From positions 1,014,501 to 1,078,500 of the forward strand of contig BLAL01000324.1 in the NCBI GenBank assembly GCA_015698045.1: 64,000 bases of DNA. The letters run 5' to 3'. Source of the stretch: Rhizophagus clarus. Lineage: Eukaryota > Glomeromycota > Glomeromycetes > Glomerales > Glomeraceae. The position numbers were made by a program, and so were the translations under genes. Below the pieces are notes generated by a model. That model searched no databases and was not told the origin of the DNA. It saw nothing but the letters and a program-made list of their open reading frames with translations. How positions within the stretch are numbered: position 1 is the first letter of the stretch; every line of letters starts with the position of its first letter. Positions 49,595 through 57,368 of the stretch are shown in pieces.

Positions 49595-49738
49595 TAATTA
49601 CTAATTAGTATAATAATCTATTTAAAAATAGCTATAATTATTTCATTATACAGTAACATATTCTATATATATATATACACACAACATAAATATTTGCAGT
49701 TTATTCCGCCATACCTAGTTTTGTTTAGAGATATTAAA

Positions 49739-50332
49739 ATGCCAAATAATAATACAAAAGAGTATTCTGAAAAAAAGTTTTATTGGTATCAAAAATCAGC
49801 AGAAAATGGTAATGAAAATGTAATGCTTGCTTTGACTGATTGTTATTATAGTAGAGAGGGAACAGAAAAGAATTTAGAAAAAGACTTTTTCTGGTACCAA
49901 AAAGCAGCAGAAATTGGCAATGAAAATGCAATGTTTAATTTAGCTGATTGTTATTATAATGGAAAAGGAACAGAAAAAAATTTAGAAAAAGCCTTTTACT
50001 GGTACCAAAATGCAGCAGAAAATGGCAATGAGATTGCAATATTTAATTTAGCTGGTTGTTATTATAATGGATATGGAATAGAAAAGAATTTAGAAAAAGC
50101 CTTTTACTGGTACCAAAAAGCAGCAGAAAATGGTAATGAAATTGCAATATTTAATTTAGCTGGTTGTTATTATAATGGATATGGAATAGAAAAGAATTTA
50201 GAAAAAGCCTTTTACTGGTACCAAAAAGCAGCAGAAAATGGTAATGAAATTGCAATATACACAATGGCAAAGTGGGGGTTTAAGGACCGTAAGGTCCGTC
50301 CCCCCTTGCTATTGTGTGTTACGACCCCCTGA
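49739..50332 (+). CDS. Sel1-repeat protein, 3'-truncated
   Basis: ATG 49739 (MPNNNTKEYSEKKFYWYQKS) starts about five 36-residue Sel1-like repeats of the form FYWYQKAAENGNE.A..NLA.CYYNGYGIEKNLEKA. These are alpha-helical solenoid repeats that mediate protein-protein contacts and are hugely amplified in Rhizophagus, often as substrate or kinase-associated scaffolds. The last two units are almost identical at DNA level (108-bp periods at about 50030-50245), so duplication is recent. After IYTMAK the protein runs into the palindrome at 50259-50317 and ends 19 residues later in non-family sequence (WGFKDRKVRPPLLL). The family normally continues with more repeats, so the gene has lost its 3' part. 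Confidence 0.75.
   Translation: MPNNNTKEYSEKKFYWYQKSAENGNENVMLALTDCYYSREGTEKNLEKDFFWYQKAAEIGNENAMFNLADCYYNGKGTEKNLEKAFYWYQNAAENGNEIAIFNLAGCYYNGYGIEKNLEKAFYWYQKAAENGNEIAIFNLAGCYYNGYGIEKNLEKAFYWYQKAAENGNEIAIYTMAKWGFKDRKVRPPLLLCVTTP
50259..50317. repeat. 59-bp palindrome with G/C tracts at the Sel1 breakpoint
   Basis: ACACAATGGCAAAG-TGGGGG faces CCCCCC-TTGCTATTGTGT, with an inner GGACC-GTAA-GGTCC hairpin. Same design as 34850-34924: outer arms of mixed sequence, G and C runs inside. It lies exactly where Sel1 similarity stops. Confidence 0.75.
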
Positions 50333-50340
50333 ATGTTAAA

Positions 50341-51240
50341 ATCAATATCGTTTTTTTATTATATGAGAATTAGTTCTAAAAGATCTAGAATATTAATTTC
50401 TATATTGTGTTAGAAAAGCTTTTAGCCGTCTTAGAAGGTTAATTTCTATATCAATTTTTTATTAATATATTAGAAAAGCTTCTAAGACTTCTAGAATTGT
50501 AATTTCTCTATTGTAAATAAATCTAACGAAAAATAAGTCTAACGAAAATAAATATATCAGGAATTAATTCTACAAGGATTAGCGTATTAATTGGCATATT
50601 TATTAAATAAGTCTAACCAAAATAAATCTAACGGTACTTATTACCCCTAAATAAGTCTAACGAAAAAAATAAGTCTAACCAAAATAAATCTAACGGTCCT
50701 TATTACCCCCTAAATAAGTCTAACAAAAAAAATAAGTCTAACGAAAATAAATATATCAGGAATTAATTCTACAAGGATTAGCGTATTAATTGGCATATTT
50801 ATTAAATAAGTCTAACCAAAATAAATCTAACGGTACTTATTACCCCTAAATAAGTCTAACGAAAAAAAATAAGTCTAACCAAAATAAATCTAACGGTCCT
50901 TATTACCCCCTAAATAAGTCTAACGAAAAAAATAAGTCTAACGAGATTTTTGTCCCAACTTTTCCTTAATCAAGAAAAGGTTTAATGCAGGCTAGCGCAT
51001 CAATTAGCATATTTATTAAATAAGTCTAACGAAAATAAGTATAACAAAAAATCATGTGACTTCTTAAATCTAACGAACTTTTCTATATACAAGAATGGCT
51101 TCTGCACAAGCTAGCTCATTAAATAGCATATTTGTTAAATAAGACTAACGAGATTTTTGTCCCAACTTTTCCTTAATCAAGAACAGATTCAATGCAGGCT
51201 AGCTTATTAAATAGCATATTTTATATAAATGTCTAACGAA
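50341..51240. repeat. TCTAACG-bearing repeat region, candidate left end of the large element
   Basis: About twenty copies of TAAGTCTAACG-like words. A 199-bp unit is tandemly duplicated (phase marked by GAATTAATTC at 50561 and 50760). Five diverged copies of a core, GCTAGC...ATTAAATAGCATATTTATTAAATAAGTCTAACG, occur at about 50570-50620, 50769-50818, 50987-51031, 51103-51149 and 51195-51239. No gene. It lies directly outside the first gene of the compact cluster, where a terminal (inverted) repeat would be expected. Confidence 0.65.
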
Positions 51241-51248
51241 ATGCCACC

Positions 51249-51485
51249 CTAAAAAAATTCAGAAGAAAACTGTGATCGAAGCCTGTCATAATACTGAATA
51301 ACATAATAGCCTCTAACATGTAATGGGCATCGGCCACAAGCAGAGGCTGTAGGCTTCCTGCAATCAGAACATGGTATCCGTTTTTTAGCTTTCCAATGAA
51401 ATCGGCAACCTTCAGGGCGAATACAAGGGTTATTGCAAACCTTTCCAGTATTACAAAGATACGGACAAGAATATTCACCAATCAT
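51249..51485 (-). CDS. Small cysteine-rich protein (78 aa)
   Basis: ATG at 51485 (MIGEYSCPYLCNTGKVC); stop at 51249. Ten cysteines and two histidines in about 55 residues, arranged as paired CxxxC/CxxC motifs (CPYLC, CNNPC, CSDC, CGRCPLH), suggest one or two zinc-binding sites. Family not recognised. First gene of the compact cluster, reading outward toward the repeat region. A second open frame on the same strand overlaps it, but only this one has the patterned cysteines and a proper ATG. Confidence 0.6.
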   Translation of the reverse strand: MIGEYSCPYLCNTGKVCNNPCIRPEGCRFHWKAKKRIPCSDCRKPTASACGRCPLHVRGYYVIQYYDRLRSQFSSEFF

Positions 51486-51691
51486 CCTATTTTTTTAACA
51501 CTAAAATTCAAAAGATTAATTAATAAATAGTTAATACTTAAGTTTTGTAATAGCCCAAAACCATTTTGGCAAGCCTGTAAATACTGCTTTTGGTAACGGC
51601 TCTATAACCGAAAACTGAAAAAAATAGGAAATAATTAATTAAAGAAAAAATTTTATAAGTAAGTAATAGTGCGACGGTTAGAGATAACACA

Positions 51692-52981
51692 ATGGTTAGA
51701 AAAATAAGAAGTGATAAGAAAATTACAATCTGTAATAGTTGTGGGCAAAAATGCGCAACACCTCAAAAACTTCGTGAGCATCTTAGACGAAAAAATCCAT
51801 GTAAACCTAAAACTGATACTCCAATTCAATCGCCTGTTCAAGAAGATAACCAAGAAGTTAACAAACAACCTGTTCAAGAGGCTATCCAAGAACCTCTTCA
51901 AATACTAACCCAAGAAATTAACCAAAATCCTGTTCAAGAGGCAATTCAAGACTCTAGTAAAGATATTCCTTTCAAAAACCCTAATATCGAATGGAATTAT
52001 CAGGATATAAAAAGAAAATTAGGCACTTATAAAAACTTGCAACAGGAAACATGTTGTAGGCCAGAGGAGTTTGATAGAAAGCGTTTCTACTTAGAGATGA
52101 AAAAAGAGTGTGATCAACCATATACAGGTATAACTACTTCAAAATGGAGTTCATTTCTATATTCAGCAATCCAATATTTACAACGGAGATTTGATAGAGA
52201 GAGGGGGGGTCATATAGATGTGAAGGGGGTTGTAGCTGAAATTCGTAAAGAAATATTTCCAGAAAGGTTAACAACAAGTGAAACAGAACTTCCTAAGATC
52301 CCAGAGGAAGCAGTCAGATTTATTAATCCAAATAATCGTAAGCCTGGTGAACACTTCAGAAAATGGGGAGCGAGATTGCTAAAGAGATGGAAAGAACTTG
52401 AACTAGGTGATAGAGATAGACCAGAAAACTTGCATGAATGCAATCTTCTAAATCATGATCTTGAGCAATTGGATCCTGAAGCAAGTAGGCCACCTACAAA
52501 AGAAGAATATGAAGAGTACTGTAGGCAAGAAAAGGCAAATAATGAAGAATTCAAGCGTTTGGGAGGAATTACTGAAGAACAAGAAAGAGATATAGAATTT
52601 AGGGAGCAAGAAGAATTAGGCACAGCACTTAAAAGAAGAGCCATAGCTGTGCATCGTGCAAAAGTCCCACGATCTCATCCAGACAATGGAAGTGATATAC
52701 GAAAAATGCTAGAAAGCCGAAGAAGACAATTTAAGGAAATACTTGAAAAAGAATTTGATAAGCGTGGACAATTTAAGTTTGCTCTATGTTCTCTAACCAA
52801 ATTTCTTATAGATGATAAGCCTGGGAATGATAAAGCAGGAAAAAAGAATTCACGAACTGATTGGCTTAGAAATACACAAATTATAGTCTATAATAGAGCT
52901 GAAATAGATGATTACTTAAGCAATGCTTTCGAACAAATTCTATACCAAGTGGAGGAGAGAGGAGGTAAGACTAATGCTTAA
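51692..52981 (+). CDS. C2HC zinc-finger protein of unknown function (429 aa)
   Basis: ATG 51692, TAA at 52979-52981. Residues 14-37 form a C-x2-C-x12-H-x6-C finger (CNSCGQKCATPQKLREHLRR, then KNPC). A Gln/Pro/Val-rich low-complexity linker with a repeated PVQEAIQ motif follows (about 40-90). The remaining 330 residues are charged and mostly helical, with possible coiled coil about 290-360 and a C-terminal domain (FKFALCSLTKFLIDD, WLRNTQIIVYNRAEIDDYLS). The same finger spacing occurs in the ORF at 57069-57368. Its 3' end overlaps the integrase 3' end by 11 bp. A DNA-binding or accessory transposition role is possible but not shown. Confidence 0.75.
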   Translation: MVRKIRSDKKITICNSCGQKCATPQKLREHLRRKNPCKPKTDTPIQSPVQEDNQEVNKQPVQEAIQEPLQILTQEINQNPVQEAIQDSSKDIPFKNPNIEWNYQDIKRKLGTYKNLQQETCCRPEEFDRKRFYLEMKKECDQPYTGITTSKWSSFLYSAIQYLQRRFDRERGGHIDVKGVVAEIRKEIFPERLTTSETELPKIPEEAVRFINPNNRKPGEHFRKWGARLLKRWKELELGDRDRPENLHECNLLNHDLEQLDPEASRPPTKEEYEEYCRQEKANNEEFKRLGGITEEQERDIEFREQEELGTALKRRAIAVHRAKVPRSHPDNGSDIRKMLESRRRQFKEILEKEFDKRGQFKFALCSLTKFLIDDKPGNDKAGKKNSRTDWLRNTQIIVYNRAEIDDYLSNAFEQILYQVEERGGKTNA

Positions 52982-54068
52982 GTATCCATTGAGGTGGTAA
53001 TTGCACATCCTTTACGATCTGTAGTTCTTCTCTCACGAATGAACGCTCAGGGCCATTATAAAGTTTATAGAGAACTGGTTGATTTTCTTTTAGCAAATAT
53101 GATTCAATTATAAAAACTTCAAGAGACCAATTGCAGTCGGTTGCTCTTTTTTTTCCTCCTTCTAGATCACTAGGTTCAAAAAGATATCGAACTTCAGTAT
53201 AGCTTGGTAAAATTGCTTCATCATAGCCAATTGAACGTCTAGCAGGCCAAGAGGGTTTGGCCTTAACCTGATTCTTTTTTATAGCCTTAGCAGGAGAAAT
53301 ACCAATCTGACGTGTGATAGAATTATTAATGTCCTCAACAATTATAGGCAAATTCTGTACCCAAGACCTAGATCTTTCAGATAAATGCAATGTTAATAAG
53401 TCATGTGCGTCTTGTATACGAAATAATCTTTTAGCTAATGTTTGATTATATCTCTCAACAATACCCATAGTACGCTTAGATTTAGCCTTCTGAATTTTCA
53501 CGTTATGTTCCATCATAAGCACCTCACATTCTCCCTTAAATTCAGAACCCCTATCAGTGATTAATAATTTTGGCCAGACAAGAGGATGGGATTCATCATC
53601 ATATATACTTTTAAAAGCACGTGCAATAGTTTTAGAAGTTAAGATTCCCTCTCTATCCTTAACACTATATGCACCAATAGGGACAGAAGCTTTATATCTA
53701 GAAGCAACGTCCACAATATTGAGGCAAAAAAGATAGGTGACTCGTCCTACTTTATCATAAGGCATATAGAGCACATCAGCTTGATGTACTTCATTGGGTA
53801 TAGTAATAGAGGAAAAACTTGCATAAGGAATATATCTAGGACGAGGTTTATGTATTTGGTGAACAGCCTGTCTCTCAAGCCAGTCATTCACTTCATCAAT
53901 AGTAAAATCATATCCAGCCTTAATAGAAGCTTCAAACAATTTTTTAGCATTTCTCTGATAACCAATAGGTTGATAATAAATCTTTTTCAAAGCAATAGAA
54001 ATATCAAGATTTCGAGCCTCACCAGAATCTATAGGAATAATAGGTAACAATGAGGGTTGAGCAGACAT
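52971..54068 (-). CDS. Polinton/Maverick-type DDE integrase
   Basis: 365 residues from ATG 54068 to TAG 52971. N-terminal helical region ends in DEVNDWLERQAVHQIHKPRP, the conserved lead-in of Polinton integrases. The RNase H-fold catalytic core has D98 (HQADVLYM), D172 (LLITDRGSEF) and E205 (GIVERYNQTL); the second spacing is 32 intervening residues, slightly under the DD35E norm. IVDVASRYKASVPI is the typical strand after D1. The C-terminal 90 residues may form an SH3-like domain (VLYKLYNGPERSFVREELQI). It would cut and join element ends, giving short TSDs. It lies opposite to Gag and overlaps it head-to-head by 19 bp (54050-54068), so its promoter must lie within the gag coding region or the annotated gag start is too early. 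Next ATG is inside the catalytic core, so this start is needed. Confidence 0.85.
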   Translation of the reverse strand: MSAQPSLLPIIPIDSGEARNLDISIALKKIYYQPIGYQRNAKKLFEASIKAGYDFTIDEVNDWLERQAVHQIHKPRPRYIPYASFSSITIPNEVHQADVLYMPYDKVGRVTYLFCLNIVDVASRYKASVPIGAYSVKDREGILTSKTIARAFKSIYDDESHPLVWPKLLITDRGSEFKGECEVLMMEHNVKIQKAKSKRTMGIVERYNQTLAKRLFRIQDAHDLLTLHLSERSRSWVQNLPIIVEDINNSITRQIGISPAKAIKKNQVKAKPSWPARRSIGYDEAILPSYTEVRYLFEPSDLEGGKKRATDCNWSLEVFIIESYLLKENQPVLYKLYNGPERSFVREELQIVKDVQLPPQWILKH

Positions 54069-56026
54069 ATCTTGATCAGCTAAATAGCAACTTTGATCTA
54101 GGGATAAAGTTAGTACAAAAGAAAATCCACAAACTAGAAGAGGAAATTAAAGCCTGTGAGCGATATATTTCTCATCTTGAAAAGAATCTTCAATCTTATG
54201 ATGATGAAGTTAATCAGCTAAAGGATAAATGTAAGGTCATCCTAGGTGAGCTTAAAAAATGTCAGGATCATCTGGAGCTAAAAGAGGAGGCATTAGTTAT
54301 TCAAGATAATCGAATTATCCAGCTAGAAGACATAATAGATAAACTTAAATCTCGTATACAAGAATTATCTAAATCTAATAATAATCATTCCGAAGAAGAA
54401 CAAAAAAATATGGCAATACCTGATATTTTAATAAATATTGCTAGAGCGCTAGATCGGGTGGAATCATATTTTGATGGGGATACATCATTCAACCCCAAAA
54501 ATACACTAGATGGTATACGAATCTTATTAACAACTGCTCGTGAACTTATGCAAAGAAATGCTCAAGATGCTATTAACATGCAAGGTTTATACCGTACAGC
54601 TAATGAGCGAATCAATGCCCTTAGGAATGAATTAACAAATACTAGAAATGATTATATTCAAGCTCAGCTACTGACTTTAGCATATAATAATGAGGTAAAT
54701 GAGCGTCGACGTTGGTGGCAAATAGCACAGGATAGGCAAACTAATGGACAAAGGATAGCCTTAAGAAAGCAAAATCGAATAAATGTATTAATAGGAGAAA
54801 AAGCTATTCTTCAGCGAATAAATCAGAGACGCAAAGCAGAGGCAGAATTAGCAGAATTCAATCGGGCATTTGTATTTAATAGATACCAAAAATGGAAGGG
54901 TAGGGAATTAAATTCACGACAAATTATTTTGAATTTACAAAACAATCCTCCAGGAAACATGGCTACAATACAAGATGTCATGCATACATTAGCACCATTA
55001 CTTGCACAATTACCCAATTATGATGGGCAGGAACCACCAGACGTATATTATCAAAAGCTTAGAAATATAAATGAGATGGCACGTCCTTTAGCCGTTGCTG
55101 GCTTTAATGCCGTTGCAAGATGTCAAGTTATGATAAATAAAATGACAGGTAGGTTTGCACCTGTTCCTGCCAATGATCCTTATGCAGGAGGTAATCCAGC
55201 TATTAATACTGAACCTCTCTTCCTAAACTGGTTGCGTGAAAAATATAGAGAAGTTATGGTAGGGACTAACCGAAGTGCTATATTTGCTCTTGTTAATGAA
55301 AAGTTTTTAGAGACAGATACTCCAGATAGTTATGAAAAACGAATCAAACCACTAGTACAAGCAATGCCAGATGCTGATGCCTTACCTTATCTATTTAATC
55401 AATTGCCTTCTGATTTAGAAATGAGAGTTAGAATTGCTACTCCTGCTACAGTCATTGCATTTTTTACAGACTTGCGTAATATATGGCATGAAAGTGCAGG
55501 CAAAAGAATACAAGCTCATACAATAGCTCCAGTTAATTATAAAGCTCAACCACAAAAAGATGATTTTAAAATTCGTCTAGAAAGAGATTTGGGATATACA
55601 GGAATAGGAACAGATGACGCTACATTAGAAAATTTTATTTATGAAGAACTTAAAAAGAGATTAGGAGGTCAAACAGCTCATGTTAGAAAGAGTCCCTTTA
55701 CACCCAGAAGTGCCTATGCCACAAAGAAAGTTGTTAGAAAGGTAGTGCCAAGTAAAGCATCAAGTAAACTTGTCCGGCATTGCTCAGTATGTGGAAATGC
55801 TGGACATACAAAGGCTAATTGCCCCAGACTAAAGCGGACTAAAAAAGTTAATTATGTATACCAAAATGAGGAAGAAGATCCTGAAGACTCTGAAGATTCT
55901 GAAGAATACATATTGGAAGAAGATTCTGAAGAAGAAATTGAAGATGATAATGAGGATGATATTGATGACGAATCACGAAATTGCTATGCTTTAAAAAAAA
56001 AGTGGTGCGAAGTGGAGTACCTATAA
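54050..56026 (+). CDS. Gag-like protein with coiled coils and CCHC zinc knuckle
   Basis: 658 residues. Residues about 15-115 are a long coiled coil (IHKLEEEIKACERYISHLEK). A second helical, Arg/Asn-rich stretch lies at 170-290. Residues about 320-480 resemble the retrotransposon Gag capsid region (FLNWLREKYREVM, DSYEKRIKPLVQ, YLFNQLPSDLEMRVRI). A CCHC knuckle C-x2-C-x4-H-x4-C (CSVCGNAGHTKANC) is at 578-591, followed by an acidic tail. Such proteins assemble particles and bind nucleic acid through the knuckle. The frame ends at TAA 56024-56026 after crossing T TTA AAA at 55990-55996, where -1 slippage would enter the protease frame. ATG 54050 overlaps the integrase start; an alternative ATG at about 54410 would omit the first coiled coil. 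Confidence 0.8.
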   Translation: MRVEQTYLDQLNSNFDLGIKLVQKKIHKLEEEIKACERYISHLEKNLQSYDDEVNQLKDKCKVILGELKKCQDHLELKEEALVIQDNRIIQLEDIIDKLKSRIQELSKSNNNHSEEEQKNMAIPDILINIARALDRVESYFDGDTSFNPKNTLDGIRILLTTARELMQRNAQDAINMQGLYRTANERINALRNELTNTRNDYIQAQLLTLAYNNEVNERRRWWQIAQDRQTNGQRIALRKQNRINVLIGEKAILQRINQRRKAEAELAEFNRAFVFNRYQKWKGRELNSRQIILNLQNNPPGNMATIQDVMHTLAPLLAQLPNYDGQEPPDVYYQKLRNINEMARPLAVAGFNAVARCQVMINKMTGRFAPVPANDPYAGGNPAINTEPLFLNWLREKYREVMVGTNRSAIFALVNEKFLETDTPDSYEKRIKPLVQAMPDADALPYLFNQLPSDLEMRVRIATPATVIAFFTDLRNIWHESAGKRIQAHTIAPVNYKAQPQKDDFKIRLERDLGYTGIGTDDATLENFIYEELKKRLGGQTAHVRKSPFTPRSAYATKKVVRKVVPSKASSKLVRHCSVCGNAGHTKANCPRLKRTKKVNYVYQNEEEDPEDSEDSEEYILEEDSEEEIEDDNEDDIDDESRNCYALKKKWCEVEYL

Positions 56027-57078
56027 AAAAGAGTATCAAATCAAAAGAAGGAACCACCAAGAAGTCCCCTACTTCCAAATCTCGTACTAGTAATATAGCC
56101 ATAGCTACAGATCTAATGTATCAAATAGCATTAAAATCGTCAATAGCATCATTAGTCCCTCATTGTCCTAGAGAGATTCTTATAGAAATTTCAAAATTTA
56201 TTAATATGATATTCCCCAAAATAAAAGACCATTGCTTGAATACAGAAATGCCAAATGATACGGTTAAAAGAAGGGAATTAGCATGGGAAAATGTTACAAA
56301 AAAATTTCAAGATATCTTATTTCCACTAATACAAGCCACAAATACCGAACAAAAACTTCTTTTACAAGTTCCAGAAAATAATAATGAATCTGTTCCAAAT
56401 GCTCCCAGCCCAAATGAAGATATGGTTATAGCAGATTCTACTAAAATAAAGGAAATTAATACTACATCCTCTAGCTATGCTAAACCAGAGAGCATTCGAT
56501 TAGATTATGCCATTAAGGCTTATGCTACAGCTCAAAAAAAAAATAGCCAAATATATTGGCCAAAACCCTTGGAGATAAATTTTCTCCAGATAAAGGATGC
56601 CGATGATGTTGCGACTATTTATTGTAAAATAGGAGGTTTGGTTATACCTTGTGCAATGATTGATACAGGCTCTGATTCATCCATATTTTCAGATAATATT
56701 GCTGAACTTGTCGAAGAGCTTTTAGGTATTAAAATTAATAGGAAGAAAATTCATAGGCTTAATGGAGTCGCAAGTCAATCTGTATCTATTGGCACTATGG
56801 ACAATGTTCCCATAACAATTGGTTCTGGAGAAAATACAGCTACTATCACGGATGAATTTTCTGTTGTACCTGCAGAGAAGGACCAGAATGGAAATGCTAA
56901 ATCTTTAGTAATTCTTGGAACACCATGGCAACATCGGGCTGGATGGGAGCCTTTAATAAAAGGAGAATTTAAGGCCATATGTAATGGAAAGACTATTACC
57001 ATTCCCCTATCAGTTCATAAATCTCAGCGTAATATCTTCACTGTAGAGAAGGGGCAAGAATCTGTAAAAAAAAACTAG
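55969..57078 (+). CDS. Retropepsin-like aspartic protease, read by -1 frameshift from Gag
   Basis: The frame opens after a TGA at 55966-55968 and has no ATG until codon 56116, 58 nt being shared with gag; expression as a Gag-Pro fusion is therefore expected. After a basic linker and a helical region, the protease core has the catalytic motif AMIDTGSDSSIF (Asp codon at 56662-56664), a hydrophobic flap region (VPITIGSGENTATITDEF) and LVILGTPWQHRAGW, the ILG-type second hallmark. One DTG per chain means it acts as a dimer, as in retroviruses and Ty3/Ty1-type elements; the likely substrate is the Gag-like polyprotein. It stops at TAG 57076-57078, directly after an A AAA AAC heptamer. Polinton elements normally carry a cysteine protease instead. 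Confidence 0.82.
   Translation, partial: RITKLLCFKKKVVRSGVPIKKSIKSKEGTTKKSPTSKSRTSNIAIATDLMYQIALKSSIASLVPHCPREILIEISKFINMIFPKIKDHCLNTEMPNDTVKRRELAWENVTKKFQDILFPLIQATNTEQKLLLQVPENNNESVPNAPSPNEDMVIADSTKIKEINTTSSSYAKPESIRLDYAIKAYATAQKKNSQIYWPKPLEINFLQIKDADDVATIYCKIGGLVIPCAMIDTGSDSSIFSDNIAELVEELLGIKINRKKIHRLNGVASQSVSIGTMDNVPITIGSGENTATITDEFSVVPAEKDQNGNAKSLVILGTPWQHRAGWEPLIKGEFKAICNGKTITIPLSVHKSQRNIFTVEKGQESVKKN
55990..55996 (+). promoter_or_regulatory. Predicted -1 ribosomal frameshift site T TTA AAA (gag-pro)
   Basis: The heptamer sits in the gag frame as gcT TTA AAA, the canonical X XXY YYZ phasing. Slippage by -1 leads into the protease frame, which is open from 55969 and lacks its own ATG. 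Overlap length 58 nt. The following A run is long, so transcriptional slippage is an alternative mechanism. Confidence 0.65.
57069..57075 (+). promoter_or_regulatory. Predicted -1 frameshift site A AAA AAC (pro-finger ORF)
   Basis: In the protease frame as aaA AAA AAC TAG, immediately before the stop codon. A AAA AAC is among the best-known eukaryotic -1 slippery heptamers. A -1 shift continues into the C2HC/Ser-rich frame, which has no ATG before its zinc finger. It is part of an A9 run, so an indel or transcriptional slippage could also explain it. Confidence 0.6.
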
Positions 57079-57368
57079 CTAGCAAACGATCTAATAAGGA
57101 ACGTATATGTAAAAGATGTGGTAAGGAATTCTTATATCCATCTAAACTTGAACAACATTTAGCTAATAAAACTCCATGTATTTTTTCTTCCAATAGTTTA
57201 GCAAGTAGTTCTAGTAGTTCAAGTAGTTCAAGTAGTTCAAGTGGTTCAAGTGGTTCAAGTGGTTCAAGTACTTCAAGTACTTCAAGTACTTCAAGTAGTT
57301 CAAATACTTCAAGTAGTTCTAAAAGTTTGACAAAAAATATGGTGCCTATTCGACTATTTTTGGCATGA
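57069..57368 (+). CDS. C2HC zinc-finger, Ser-rich C-terminal extension
   Basis: About 100 codons open from the slippery site to TGA 57366-57368. It encodes ICKRCGKEFLYPSKLEQHL and ANKTPC, a C-x2-C-x12-H-x6-C finger with exactly the spacing of the one at the start of the 51692 protein. A 50-residue Ser/Gly/Thr-rich tail follows, made by an AGTTCA hexanucleotide repeat (57200-57320). With no ATG before the finger, it is probably made only as part of a Gag-Pro-finger fusion. Its last 15 bp overlap the 3' end of the minus-strand coiled-coil gene. The long antisense Leu/Glu-rich open frame here is a shadow of the hexanucleotide repeat. Confidence 0.6.
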   Translation, partial: KKLASKRSNKERICKRCGKEFLYPSKLEQHLANKTPCIFSSNSLASSSSSSSSSSSSSGSSGSSGSSTSSTSSTSSSSNTSSSSKSLTKNMVPIRLFLA

